From an uncultured Allobosea sp. (lineage in GTDB: Bacteria > Pseudomonadota > Alphaproteobacteria > Rhizobiales > Beijerinckiaceae), in contig NZ_CAMFKW010000017.1 in NCBI RefSeq assembly GCF_945957345.1, positions 1 to 64,000 of the forward strand: a stretch of 64,000 nucleotides of DNA. Direction: 5' to 3'. The translations under genes and the position numbers were made by a program. How positions within the stretch are numbered: position 1 is the stretch's first letter; each line of letters begins with the position of its first letter. Shown here piece by piece: positions 57,101 through 64,000 of this stretch. The notes beneath the pieces were generated by a model. That model had not been told where the DNA came from and did not search any database. It worked only from the letters and a program-made list of their open reading frames with translations.

Positions 57101-60100
57101 GCCATGACGACAGCTATGCGGCGCTGATCGACAGCCTGCAGGCTTCGGCCGTGGGCGCCAGCGCCGCGCTCGGGCGCCATGACGCGACCGTCCACGTCCT
57201 CACCACCCTGGGTGCTGGCAGCCGCATCACTGCGACCGGCCCGAACACGGCCGGCTGCTATCTGTCGAGCTGCCAGCAGGCGGTTTCGATCACCAGCCGC
57301 AACGCCTTCACGCAGCTGGACCTCGGCGACACCGTGCAGGCTGCCGCCGGTGGCGGCATCAACGGGGCTGGCGCGACTTCGATCACCGACATCACCGGGA
57401 CCTCGAAGGTCATCCTCGGGGACAATGTCGGGATCGCCTCGGGCATGAGCCCGACGGCCGCACCGGGGCCGATGCTCCTCCAGGCCTGGACCGAGCTGAC
57501 GGCCGACGACACCGCCTCCCTGACTACGGGCGGCCTGCTGCAGGGAGCAGGCGTCACCGCGCATTACGGCGCCCATGTCGACAACGAGGTCACGCTCGGC
57601 AGCAACGACGCCTTGAGCTCGTTCGGCGCGATCAATATCGGCACGTACACGACCGCCACGGTCCGCGCGAACGCCTATGTGAATACCTACGGCCTGGCGA
57701 GCGTCGGCCTCGCCGATGCCGATGTCACTGTAATCACCAACAATGACGTCAAGGTGGGTGCGAACTCGTCCCTGATCGGGCTTGCCGATGTCAATGTCGT
57801 GGCTGGCCGCGATGGTTCGGGCTTGCGCCTCAACAGCCTCACCGGCGTGGCGACGGCGCTCGGCTATGTCCGCGGCATCATCGCCGTTCCAGACGCCGAT
57901 GCCTCGACCGATCTGCAGAACCACGCCAAGGTCCAGGTCGATTACGGCGCCACCATCTCCAGCGCCCAGAATATCGGCCTCGGCGCTTATGACGGGCTGC
58001 TGAATGCCCAGGCCGACGGCACCGGCCATGGCTACCAGCTCTATTTCATCCCGGTGACATCCGGGACGAGCAGCCCTGGCTTCTCGTCGAGTTCGACGCT
58101 GGTGATGAATGGCACCGCCACCGCCGGCATCTACAACACCCAGCGCATCGAGATCGGCTGTGGACCCACCGCTTCCGTGCAATGCGGCCCCAACGACACG
58201 CCGACCATCCGCTTCATCAGCGGCGCGCCCGTCACCGCCGGCTACAACCCGGCTTTCGATGCGGTCGCCTATGTCAACGCCAACTACGACCCCACGGTTT
58301 CGGGCACGCTGATCTCGGGTGTCAGCTCGTCGCCGGTCAAGGCGGTGCGTCTCAGCCAGCTCTATGCCGCAGGCGGCAATGTCCGCGTCAACGGCAGCAG
58401 GGTCGAGGGCAGCGGCACACTGACGGCGAATGGCGGCCCCTCGATCACCGTCATCAACCGCAGCAACGCCTATCTACTCCTCGATGGCGGCGCCTATATT
58501 CCCGAGACGACCGGCGGCCAGATCATCGGCTCCAGCGGCTCGCTGACGCGCCACACCAATCCCGACGCCACGCCGGTCATCACCATCGACAACAGCTATA
58601 CCGGCGCGCTCGATGCCAGCGGCAAAGGGCCGGGGCTGCTGATATCAGGCGATATCACCAACCTCGCCGGCGTGGTCTCGCTCAACAACACGCAAGGGTC
58701 CTTCGGCTTCTCCGGCCAGCGCATCGACGCGCTCCAGTTCAACACGACCGTCCCGAACGGCGCGGTCGTGGTCTCCTCGAACGGGCCGAACGGTATGTAC
58801 AATGCCGGCGCGGCGCCCCAGGCGGAATACGCAGGCGCCATCTACTATCCCGGCGGCGGACCGGGCGACGCGCTCAATGTCAACGAGGCGGTCTTTGCGG
58901 TTGCCAATGCGCTCGCCTACGGCCAGGGCGCGACCAACCTGAACTATTTCCTCTACGGCAAGCAGGACGAGGGCACGCGGCGCAACTTTTCGATGCAGTT
59001 CTATGGCAACTGCATCGGCTATATCGGCGATGCCGGCTATGCCTGCACCGGCGGCTATGACATGGGCAACGATATCCGCTTCATGGTCATCCCCGACCGC
59101 CAGGTCTACCGGGAGAGCAACCCGACCGCCGCCGGCGGCGGCACCAAGATCTACGGCTCCCAGGTCGCGATCAAGGCGACCACGATCAATATCAACGCCT
59201 CGATCGAGGCCGGCCGGATCACCGATTGGCAGGGCACGATCGGCGGGAATGTCGGCGACATCCTGCGCAGCAATCGCCAGGACTGGCTCCGCGACGGCAC
59301 CACTACGGTCAGTTTCTCCAGCATCTTCGGCGGCGGCTGGTCGGCGCCGAACGCCGTGCCGATCTCCTACGACGTCGTCAACGACCGCCTCGTCATGGCC
59401 GACGTCAACGCGTCCTCGGGTGGCGGTTCGGTGCTGCTGGACGGCCAGATCATCAGCACGAACACGCTCGGCAACATCAAGGTCAATGGTGGCTTCGGCA
59501 ATGTCAGCGTGAACAACCAGTCGGGGCTCGACCTCGTCACCAACCGCATCAATACCGGCACCGCGGCCGGCGTGAACGCCAGCACCAGCAAGATCACGAT
59601 CATCGACAGACTGATCACTTCCGGCCTGAACACGAAGATCTACGCCTATACGCCGGGCGTCGGTATCGCCATCTACAAGACGATGAACGGTGCCCAGCCC
59701 ACCTCCGGCCCGGTCGAATTCATCGCCGGCGCCACGGCAAGCTACGATCCCGTCGCCGGCACGCGCTACGAGTGGACGCAGCAGGCCCTGCTCCAGAAGG
59801 AGGGGCTGACGCCGCAGACCACGCAGGTGCGCGACCTCGTATCCTACTGGCGCTACGATTCCGGCACGTCGGGCAATCCCTGGGTCTATGTCGACGCCCA
59901 GTCGCCCAGCACCAATCCCGGCGCGGATTGGATGTATTGGTGGTCGCGCAATGCGCAGGCCCCGAGCGGTGGCGTGTCGGGCCGGATCACGAACAAGCCC
60001 GGCTTGACCAGTGTCGGACTGACGCAGGAGATCACCGGCGGCCAGCTCGACTTCATCAACAACGAAGCGCATTACAGCGGCTGCAACCTGCAGGCGATCA

Positions 60101-63100
60101 ACCATTGCGACCGCGACTTCGTTGCGCAGCCCGGTGCCGGGCAGGCGATCTGGAACTATCAGATGGTGACCCGCGCCTTCGTGCAGGTTACGGCCTCGGT
60201 CAAGGCCGACAATCGCGTCGGCATCAGTTTCGCCGGCAATGCGGCCGGCACCGTCAACATCAATTCGAACAGCTCGGTCCTGCTCCAGGGCAATATCGTC
60301 AACCCGAGCGGCTCGACCACGATCACCGCATCGGCCGGCAGTATCACGCAGGCGCCCAACGTCTCGCTGCTGAGCAACAACCTGACGCTGAATGCCCGCG
60401 ATTCAATCGGCACCGCTTCGCAGGCGATCACCACGACCCTGACCTCGGGTGCGCAGCTCAGCGCGACCACCGGCAGCGGCGGCATCAATCTCGACATCAC
60501 CGGCAGCGCCCGCATTGCCGCGCTGCGCGCCGATGGCACGCCCGGCACCTATGGCGATATCCGGGTGCATGCCACGGGCAGCCTCGACTCGGTGGTCACG
60601 GCCTCCGCCAATGTCATCGGCCGCAACATCACGCTGTCCAGCGATACCGGCAGCATCGGCTCGATCGCCAACCCGATTAAGATGCGCGCGGTCGCGACGC
60701 TGCTGCCGAACGGCAGCTATGTCGACGGCGTCGTCAATGTCAGCGCGCTGGGCGATATCGGCATCGCGCAGGTCTCGGGCGATCTGCGCGTCGGCGAGAT
60801 CGCAAGCGAAACCGGCAATGTCCGCATCGACGTCGCTGCCGGCAGGCTGGTCTCCGCGACCGGGCAGACCGCTGCGCAGGCGCTCAGCGCCGACCAGCTC
60901 TCGCAGGTCTCCCGCTCGCTCAAGCTGACCTCGGCCGATGGCGCGGACGCCGCCGCCCTGGCCAGCGTCGCCAGCTTCGAGAAGCAGGTGACGCAGAGCT
61001 ACGGGCTCTACATCGCCCTGGTTCGCAATGGCAGCGTCAGCACCCAGACCGTCGGTGGCGTCAGCCAGAAGGTCTTCACGCTCAGCGACAATGCGATCCC
61101 GCTCTACCAGGCCTTCGCCGATGCAGCGCTCGGCCATGCGGCGAGCGCGCAGGAGGTGAAGGATTACGCGGCTTCACGCTATGCCGCCTATTCCGGCGTC
61201 TTCGAGATGGCTTACGGCAGCGGCTGGGCCAGCCAGACCCGCTTCAATCCGGCCACGGCGGACAATAGCTTCAGCTTCAGCGCGGCCGCCTCCGATGCAG
61301 CTCCCGGCCTTGCGACCCGCATCGCCGGGGATGCCGTCTGGACCGATCGGCAGCTGATCTCGGCGATCAACAAATCCGCCTTGCAGCCGGCTTCCGGCGT
61401 CGTCGGCAACGGCACGGCGCTGGTCGTCGGTCATGACGTGACGCTCAACATCGCCGGGAGCATCGGCTCGCTCGCGCCGGACATGCAGGTCGCGCTCGAC
61501 GCCATCCGCAATGGTTCGATCACCGATGCGCAGCTCGCCGCGCTCTCGGTCGCGACCACGGCCGGCAGCGTCAAGATCATGGGGCAGCGGCAGGATGGCA
61601 GTCTCGTCGAGGTGACCGATCTCGGCAACCTGCCCGCTGGCGTCACGCTCACCCGCGTCGACGTGAAGCAGACCGCGCCGCTCTTCATCAACGCGACGGG
61701 GACGTTCTCGGCCTCGGCCCAGGGCGATGCCTATGTCCAGGCGACCACGAACGTGCGGTCCTCCGGTACGCCGCGTGCAGCCGGCGGAACGCTGACGATC
61801 GGCCAGATCTCGGCGACCGGCACGATCAACCTTCAGGCGCCCCAGGGTATCGTCGTCGGCACGCAGGCCGACGGGACGACGCCGCGCAATCCCGTCCAGA
61901 TCCAGACCGGCGGCGATCTCGTGCTGGCTGCCGGCGGCGGTGGCATCGGCTCGGCAGCGACGCCGCTGACCTACCAGATCGGCGGCAAGCTCGTCTCGGC
62001 CTCCGCGGCTGCGGGCGACGCCTATCTCGTCGCCAATGCCGGCACTGCCGAGATCGGCCGCATCTTCGCTTCGGGCACGGCCTCGCTTACCGCGCGCAGC
62101 GGCGGCATCCAGGGTTATCTGCCGGGCATTGCGATCTCGGCGAGCTCCGTCCAGTTGAACGCCACCGGCAATGTCGGTTCGGCTTCCGCGGCGCTCGGCC
62201 TGCAAACCGCAGCCACCGGATCCGTTACGGGCCAGATCGGCGGCCAGGCCTGGCTGGCGGCGCCGGCCGTCTCCGGCCAGTCGCCCAGCGCGTTGCGCCT
62301 GGGCGCAATCGATGCCGTGAACGGCCTCGTCGCCACGGCGGACGGCGAGATCGATGTCCTCGGCACACTGCGCTCCTCCGCCGGCGCGATCGCACTGGCC
62401 GGCGCCAAGATCGTCATGAGCAACGGCATCGACATTCAAGCCGCGGGGCGGGCGAGCCTCGCTTCCGGCGGGGATATCAAGCTCGGTCATGTTGCCAGCG
62501 CACTTGTCGCGCCAGCCGGCACGGCCTCGATCGTGATCACGGCCGCAGGCTCGATCCTCGCCAATGGAGACACCGGCACGCTGGTCGATGCCAGCGGGGC
62601 CGGTGGCGTGGTCTCGCTCCAGGCCGGCAGCGGTCTTGGCAGTGCGACCGCGGCCATGACAGTCGCGGCGCCGAGCCTTTCGGCGCGCAGCCTGGCCGGA
62701 GACATCCACATCGGTGTCTCGGGTGCGACACATGTCACGAGCCTGAAAGCCGATGCCGGCGCAGCGAGCCTCTTCGCCAGCGGCAATCTGTCCGTGGATA
62801 CGGCAACGACCGCGGGCTTGGCTGATATTGCGACCACGGCGGGCACGCTGGGCATTGCGAGCCTGACGGCAGGGGCAGGCGCGGCCCTCTCGGCATCGGG
62901 CGCGGTGACGCTCGGCGATGCGAGCACGACGGCGGGTGACCTCGCGGTGACCTCGACGAGCGCGAACCTGTCGCTGGCCGCCTTGGACATCGCCGGCAGC
63001 TTGACGCTGACGGCGGCGACCTCAATCGAGGCGACCGGCGCGATCGTGGCGGGTGGCACGGCCGGGATGACTGCGCAGAACGGCACGCTGACTCTGGCGA

Positions 63101-64000
63101 GCCTGCGGGCGGGCGGGGCGACGTCGCTCCAAGCGACCGGCCTGATCAGCCTGACCAGCGCGAAGACCATCACGGGTGCGTTCTCGGCGGTGTCGAGCGC
63201 GGCCGGCATCACGGCCGGGACGATCGATGTGGCGGGTGCGGCGACGCTGACGGCGGCGGGGCCGATCTCCGTCACGACCAGCTTGGCCTCGGGCGGCGCG
63301 GCGAGTGTCACGACCACCGCCGGCGCTCTCGGTGTCGCCAGCTTGGCGGCCGGAACGGGCGCGACGCTCTCGGCTTCGGGCGCGGTCACCCTCGGCGATA
63401 GCAGTACGACCTCCGGCGATCTCACGGTGGCTTCGACGGGCGCGAACCTGTCACTGGCCGGCCTCGACATCGCCGGCAACCTCACCCTGACGGCGGCGAC
63501 CTCGATCAGCGCGACCGGCGCGATCCTTGCCGGCGGCACGGCGGATATCACCGCGCAGAACGGCAGGCTGACCCTGGCGAGCCTGCTGACCGGCGGTGCG
63601 ACCTCGCTCCAAGCGACCGACCTGATCAGCCTGACCAGCGCGACGACCACGGCGGGTGCGTTCTCGGCGGTCTCCGGCGCGGCCGGAATCACGGCCGGAA
63701 CGATCAATGCGGCGGGTGCGGCGATGCTGACAGCGGCTGGCCCGATATCGGTCACGACCAGCCTGACCGCGGGCGACGCGGCGAGTGTCACGACGACGGC
63801 CGGTACGCTGGGCATCGCCAGCCTGACGGCGGGTGCAGGTGCGACGCTCTCGGCCTCGGGCGCGGTGACGTTGGGCGATGCGAGCACGAGGGCGGGTGAC
63901 CTCGCGGTGACCTCGACGGGCGCGAACCTGTCACTGGCCGGCCTCGACATCGCCGGCAACCTCTCCTTGACGGCGGCGACCTCGATCAGCGTGACCGGCG
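48169..64000 (+). CDS. Giant LktA-type filamentous adhesin (two-partner secretion exoprotein), partial
   Basis: The frame opens at the ATG at 48169 (AAGGAG 11 bases upstream) and is still open at the window end, giving at least 5,277 residues. Residues 1-58 are a long basic leader plus signal peptide (cut near AFA|QN). Residues about 60-210 match the LktA-type secretion domain (GGHIYFSDSAGFTVGPNGVINTG near 140-160). GLLYIDPTDIVIG near 430 is a filamentous-hemagglutinin marker. The rest is Gly/Ala/Thr/Ser-rich beta-helix repeats, with helical insertions near 2300-2480 and 4310, and 160-residue repeats at the end. It should be secreted through a TpsB pore, which is not in this window. Confidence 0.88.
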   Translation, partial: MSKRRSPRPAQASAPYRAGIRRNDAFATRPRSILASWRQRCLVGQAMALALWNAPAFAQNLITPDGRTQTSVSVNGTTTTITTQTVSGGAGYNSFSRFEQAAGTTVNMHLPQNTGALVNIVRDGPVVINGILNSYRNGQIGGHIYFSDSAGFTVGPNGVINTGQLTVNTPTREFLDQVIGPNGVVNEALAARLRANDVPISADGTITVDGRINARRGVSLNGHSVSVAGQIAANASTVDIGERRRQHGAAFAQSVNTNGMRQGATMVARRGGGIEIVAADTASISGSLNAAATGRRSAGSIAIRSGKGTTIAATARITATGAQPKASSSTASGRPSVNTGEGGTVSIVSDGGIAIARGALIDVSAAQGVAAKGGSARVFAGTNLDVESGAVFRGTAGSIGDGGFLELSARGTVTLGAVDVDLSARNGKAGLLYIDPTDIVIGTGGSANMITNGTNVSLEASNSITIASDGIIDTRNFNRSANNGELSVANPSLGNSGSITLAAPSITVSGKLLAGVSSGSSYAAGDVTLDATTAETLIAGRASASSTIDIYGTITGRDVLLKADATAVASYVNFSPGSLVALAAQTAAGIAYGLNGGYVGSDITSRVQVATGATIEATRDVSITAQGRQEASLPAITITGSNVFGGAVSIGEIAGTVTADIASGATINVGRNLAVRAENDVKLGVSAISVTVGTALAAATVAYGNVDVTTAAKVHSGATITTGGLSNVSVTALNTNSFSTSATSVAASGGVAGAAIAYSDYKAQADALLGASLGTSTNKVKSITVSAVSDTTKNATSASTTVGDNLIFNAGPSGTTVSTLLSQIFGKLSSGSSSVPVKAGSAIAIADSSLGASAAIAADSGAVAPTLNSDGNVVVTSRQSDFGVRLIADSSINSNSKDPTSAQPEAQVSLSFGIGVGNYAHESTAFIGSGVTINAYRIGVGATNEMPISNTWTNWAGPLEVVSHLNGNLGTVNNIMTSYANASSQSQQLGLAGAVDYFRVTNDTSAYVASGATLNTTALASPWTTTLADGYVQDWNKAVNVIAGTTVHSIDGGGNFGLTGGLNGGAGSAAGGSLLSIGRTSRTVAAIADGATITATGLDVKATTSDVMYVVVTSSGRAQGTVLSGMAGLASLNNQTLASISNRAVIVADVVAVAAEQAVSVLSVSGGIVVAGTGGSSAGVSVGRIDATTITRGYIGDNSGDLSDDRLRGTGTTPGRIETDSLSVQATTSGWLSAASVAAAVVDGTMDFVTDDPFFAVVSAASASQGGGKPSFALAGSAAVASTQLGTSAWIDGARVEAKTNAVSTAVTALNSTILELGSGSAAINLTGAREASSASLAGAIAFAKLDNSTDARISQSSLTDVGDTSVRALAGGRATVVGLGLAGSGGGNAAAAMSVALGLVTNRVSASIVDSTLIAPANASVSNLVTVDAYQTTDIGIGGGAAYAGAKNGVGIALTYVDIGDPDGEDAVSAKVTRSTLTSLDRLQVRAANASRIVSSAITAGLGGNALGGAFVINRITPTTNAAISGVSGALATVSVAGDVVVLADGSRIGVYDDLIRGRQSVSAGASQVDFSGAVANGGTANSDGAAVLAITGTVQAGTNNVGVSLLSNTIAQSHLASIDFATVTAGGNVSVVAQDGATLTGVAIGFGAATGQFAGTASVVLQSIENVVRARIDGVGTSVTAGGIAVSSNVASSIRGSAGSLGIGIGAAALGLSVVESNVANMVSSEVADARLRATGDVVLLSGSTARIDTVAVGVAISRNVGLAGSVANNSVATDVAATITGADIIADNNLGVFAANSDQIGAVAGALGVTVASPSIAGGLSIVNNSIEGATTASISDSTVDARAGGSGALSYNAGQLVSAFDLSTANNPSSTQPSLAMSARSIHGLGVVATSQQSVLANSVTGAVSIFPISGAIAVVPIRNVLAGSTSAVVDDSAANTRLTGTDSTAVAIEAASHSYAATFITVGSAGGAAAAGADANTIMGRTTHAGLTNSTLGTTTPGFAGAGVTALDIAANASQSAASNVLGFAIGIGGAAASGVVNSFAATTTATLDQGLVTAGRVGINAESRNGFYAQAATGAAGGVGMGSSFVVGTSRNTTLATIGGGSGQTALNLNGALAVAARSVNDFTTLSAGGAAGGFAGVAGMVSFVDVENETRAGLYGVTATLRPASLAGISVTANETTSIDATTAAGANGAFGAGAAANIASLDSRVLADITGSILSAPGAVSASATSDRTVDANTMTYGVGGSVGIGAAVAVISVGTGTPSGAGAELNAGGNGTLARVDQLTAGNAALVLSASGLTAYRTYRGAAGAAMSDAALRDAAQTDYNQLLANGSVANGALTLTNSGVTALRSAAATALGIASPTDQQVRDWAAQRYTALSGGAVSYLMSDAGVSAYRSTVTATTPDASADQIRSAANDAYARLLTNGTVSNGVLTLSSAGLAAYRADASASLGHAASDAEVRAYAGQQYSFFNANRSRIVAPAAQSASALLDSDGSRTAATVTGGSITSGSVAVSSLSRTTTSNIASGVGAGGAAGGGAATAYTNIGDNVVASLAPTTANTGTISVTATSADGTGSAARVEATAGAGALAAAAGAAVAKGTLSNQVSATLGGALTTIGATTVTALNSQTGRSDAFGATVAGGLALGVSLAKSAAESTVAANYLAGSSFTGTGLSINATSRGAAHAAAVAGVGGLLAAGAGADADADDTTNVSATIGAGARANVGTGTITVAATASPDAKAFAKGAAVAGGLAVGVAVANASAAPTVRAAIEDNASLPASQFTAGTLSVLATGSVFGTSAGDASELPDATGDFSRGGTSAAASAIAGSGAYYVAATGTDAQAHNTASVTASIGNYVRLPTGTVTVTASNTTIQTATATGITAAGTAAIGSVNAKADSGATTLASLGDGASMAAGGAGSFSLSATGSDTQIVHAKAGSGGLYAGSGAVGKTGNTATVTTSVGENAVINTGRVTIAASHDDSYAALIDSLQASAVGASAALGRHDATVHVLTTLGAGSRITATGPNTAGCYLSSCQQAVSITSRNAFTQLDLGDTVQAAAGGGINGAGATSITDITGTSKVILGDNVGIASGMSPTAAPGPMLLQAWTELTADDTASLTTGGLLQGAGVTAHYGAHVDNEVTLGSNDALSSFGAINIGTYTTATVRANAYVNTYGLASVGLADADVTVITNNDVKVGANSSLIGLADVNVVAGRDGSGLRLNSLTGVATALGYVRGIIAVPDADASTDLQNHAKVQVDYGATISSAQNIGLGAYDGLLNAQADGTGHGYQLYFIPVTSGTSSPGFSSSSTLVMNGTATAGIYNTQRIEIGCGPTASVQCGPNDTPTIRFISGAPVTAGYNPAFDAVAYVNANYDPTVSGTLISGVSSSPVKAVRLSQLYAAGGNVRVNGSRVEGSGTLTANGGPSITVINRSNAYLLLDGGAYIPETTGGQIIGSSGSLTRHTNPDATPVITIDNSYTGALDASGKGPGLLISGDITNLAGVVSLNNTQGSFGFSGQRIDALQFNTTVPNGAVVVSSNGPNGMYNAGAAPQAEYAGAIYYPGGGPGDALNVNEAVFAVANALAYGQGATNLNYFLYGKQDEGTRRNFSMQFYGNCIGYIGDAGYACTGGYDMGNDIRFMVIPDRQVYRESNPTAAGGGTKIYGSQVAIKATTININASIEAGRITDWQGTIGGNVGDILRSNRQDWLRDGTTTVSFSSIFGGGWSAPNAVPISYDVVNDRLVMADVNASSGGGSVLLDGQIISTNTLGNIKVNGGFGNVSVNNQSGLDLVTNRINTGTAAGVNASTSKITIIDRLITSGLNTKIYAYTPGVGIAIYKTMNGAQPTSGPVEFIAGATASYDPVAGTRYEWTQQALLQKEGLTPQTTQVRDLVSYWRYDSGTSGNPWVYVDAQSPSTNPGADWMYWWSRNAQAPSGGVSGRITNKPGLTSVGLTQEITGGQLDFINNEAHYSGCNLQAINHCDRDFVAQPGAGQAIWNYQMVTRAFVQVTASVKADNRVGISFAGNAAGTVNINSNSSVLLQGNIVNPSGSTTITASAGSITQAPNVSLLSNNLTLNARDSIGTASQAITTTLTSGAQLSATTGSGGINLDITGSARIAALRADGTPGTYGDIRVHATGSLDSVVTASANVIGRNITLSSDTGSIGSIANPIKMRAVATLLPNGSYVDGVVNVSALGDIGIAQVSGDLRVGEIASETGNVRIDVAAGRLVSATGQTAAQALSADQLSQVSRSLKLTSADGADAAALASVASFEKQVTQSYGLYIALVRNGSVSTQTVGGVSQKVFTLSDNAIPLYQAFADAALGHAASAQEVKDYAASRYAAYSGVFEMAYGSGWASQTRFNPATADNSFSFSAAASDAAPGLATRIAGDAVWTDRQLISAINKSALQPASGVVGNGTALVVGHDVTLNIAGSIGSLAPDMQVALDAIRNGSITDAQLAALSVATTAGSVKIMGQRQDGSLVEVTDLGNLPAGVTLTRVDVKQTAPLFINATGTFSASAQGDAYVQATTNVRSSGTPRAAGGTLTIGQISATGTINLQAPQGIVVGTQADGTTPRNPVQIQTGGDLVLAAGGGGIGSAATPLTYQIGGKLVSASAAAGDAYLVANAGTAEIGRIFASGTASLTARSGGIQGYLPGIAISASSVQLNATGNVGSASAALGLQTAATGSVTGQIGGQAWLAAPAVSGQSPSALRLGAIDAVNGLVATADGEIDVLGTLRSSAGAIALAGAKIVMSNGIDIQAAGRASLASGGDIKLGHVASALVAPAGTASIVITAAGSILANGDTGTLVDASGAGGVVSLQAGSGLGSATAAMTVAAPSLSARSLAGDIHIGVSGATHVTSLKADAGAASLFASGNLSVDTATTAGLADIATTAGTLGIASLTAGAGAALSASGAVTLGDASTTAGDLAVTSTSANLSLAALDIAGSLTLTAATSIEATGAIVAGGTAGMTAQNGTLTLASLRAGGATSLQATGLISLTSAKTITGAFSAVSSAAGITAGTIDVAGAATLTAAGPISVTTSLASGGAASVTTTAGALGVASLAAGTGATLSASGAVTLGDSSTTSGDLTVASTGANLSLAGLDIAGNLTLTAATSISATGAILAGGTADITAQNGRLTLASLLTGGATSLQATDLISLTSATTTAGAFSAVSGAAGITAGTINAAGAAMLTAAGPISVTTSLTAGDAASVTTTAGTLGIASLTAGAGATLSASGAVTLGDASTRAGDLAVTSTGANLSLAGLDIAGNLSLTAATSISVTG
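55060..55602 (+). repeat. Recurring helical motif inside the adhesin (array of four)
   Basis: Residues about 2298-2478 contain four diverged units of about 45 residues. Each has an AYR-type start, then LGxAASDxEVRxYAxxxY, then LLxNGTVSNGVLTL. A fifth copy occurs alone at 61096-61197 (LGHAASAQEVKDYAASRYAAY). They are helical in character, unlike the surrounding beta-helix. Confidence 0.6.
62821..64000 (+). repeat. 480-bp tandem repeats at the end of the adhesin
   Basis: Copies start at 62821, 63301 and 63781, exactly 480 bp (160 codons) apart. The third is cut by the window edge. Nucleotide identity is high over long stretches (for example the block encoding ATLSASGAVTLGD and GANLSLAGLDIAGN). 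Each copy carries several shorter beta-helix turns. More copies may follow beyond the window. Confidence 0.85.

Noticed and set aside
49150-63959. Several long minus-strand open frames under the adhesin (for example 50746-53160, 55210-58182, 62487-63959)
   Set aside because: They mirror the codon periodicity and repeats of the adhesin, lack ribosome binding sites and encode low-complexity sequence. The plus frame is continuous and has recognisable domains.
62821-64000. Tandem repeats as a possible CRISPR array
   Set aside because: The period is 480 bp, the repeats are coding and in frame, and there are no short repeats with unique spacers.
48169-64000. RTX toxin, because LktA is also the name of a Mannheimia RTX leukotoxin
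   Set aside because: No GGxGxDxUx nonapeptide repeats are seen. The N-terminal secretion domain is of the Fusobacterium LktA/filamentous type, with a cleavable leader.

Overview
The window is GC-rich, densely coded DNA in long same-strand gene runs with many 4-bp start/stop overlaps. Gene content points to an alphaproteobacterium of the order Hyphomicrobiales, with a Bosea-like soil or rhizosphere bacterium my best guess. The pointers are Ugp/Dpp-type ABC importers, an IalB-family protein, LysR-rich catabolic loci and an LktA-type filamentous adhesin. The genus is inference. I see no tRNA, rRNA, CRISPR array, insertion sequence or phage gene.

Layout. (1) 110-5917, minus: a sugar/glycerophosphate-type ABC importer operon ending in an endonuclease/exonuclease/phosphatase-fold protein and an inositol-monophosphatase-family protein. 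(2) 6095-16298, minus: one long operon with two carboxymuconolactone-decarboxylase-like proteins, a LysR regulator, a flavin monooxygenase, a complete peptide-type ABC importer and a BAAT-type alpha/beta hydrolase. (3) 16431-20043: a DUF899-DUF2182 pair, divergent from a TPR/winged-helix regulator and a beta-propeller protein. (4) 20204-23252: an M20 amidohydrolase with a LysR regulator, and a divergent SDR protein with an altered active site. (5) 23413-26032, plus: a phospholipid-type operon (acyltransferase, CdsA-like, small membrane protein, CDP-alcohol phosphatidyltransferase) resembling E. coli ynbABC. (6) 26045-29997, minus: glutamine-synthetase-like protein, aldehyde dehydrogenase and Fe-type alcohol dehydrogenase, probably a gamma-glutamylation route for an amino alcohol or amine. 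(7) 30112-32088: small secreted, hypothetical and membrane ORFs and an IMPACT/YigZ protein.

(8) 32137-41758: a surface-polysaccharide locus. The minus arm makes a CDP-6-deoxysugar (RfbF, RfbG, C-methyltransferase, RmlC-like) and carries a tandem glycosyltransferase. The divergent plus arm carries an ABC-2 export permease, its ATPase, a second glycosyltransferase and an RmlD-like reductase. (9) 41780-43830, minus: DUF6502 (predicted HTH protein) and DUF5666 (Tat substrate with a GPGG tail). The divergent promoter of the polysaccharide locus and the DUF6502 upstream region share a TGTGGGAa-N3-tTCCCACA palindrome inside a wider similar promoter block. I read DUF6502 as the probable regulator of both. 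This is the most interesting regulatory idea in the window.

(10) 43983-47320, plus: two tiny overlapping membrane-protein ORFs, an EthD-like protein, an ECF sigma factor with a SnoaL-like extension, and an MFS transporter. (11) 47562-64000, plus: an IalB-family protein followed one base later by a giant LktA-type filamentous adhesin, open for at least 5,277 codons to the window edge. It contains exact-period 480-bp repeats, recurring helical insertions and four close cysteine pairs. Its outer-membrane TpsB partner is not in the window.
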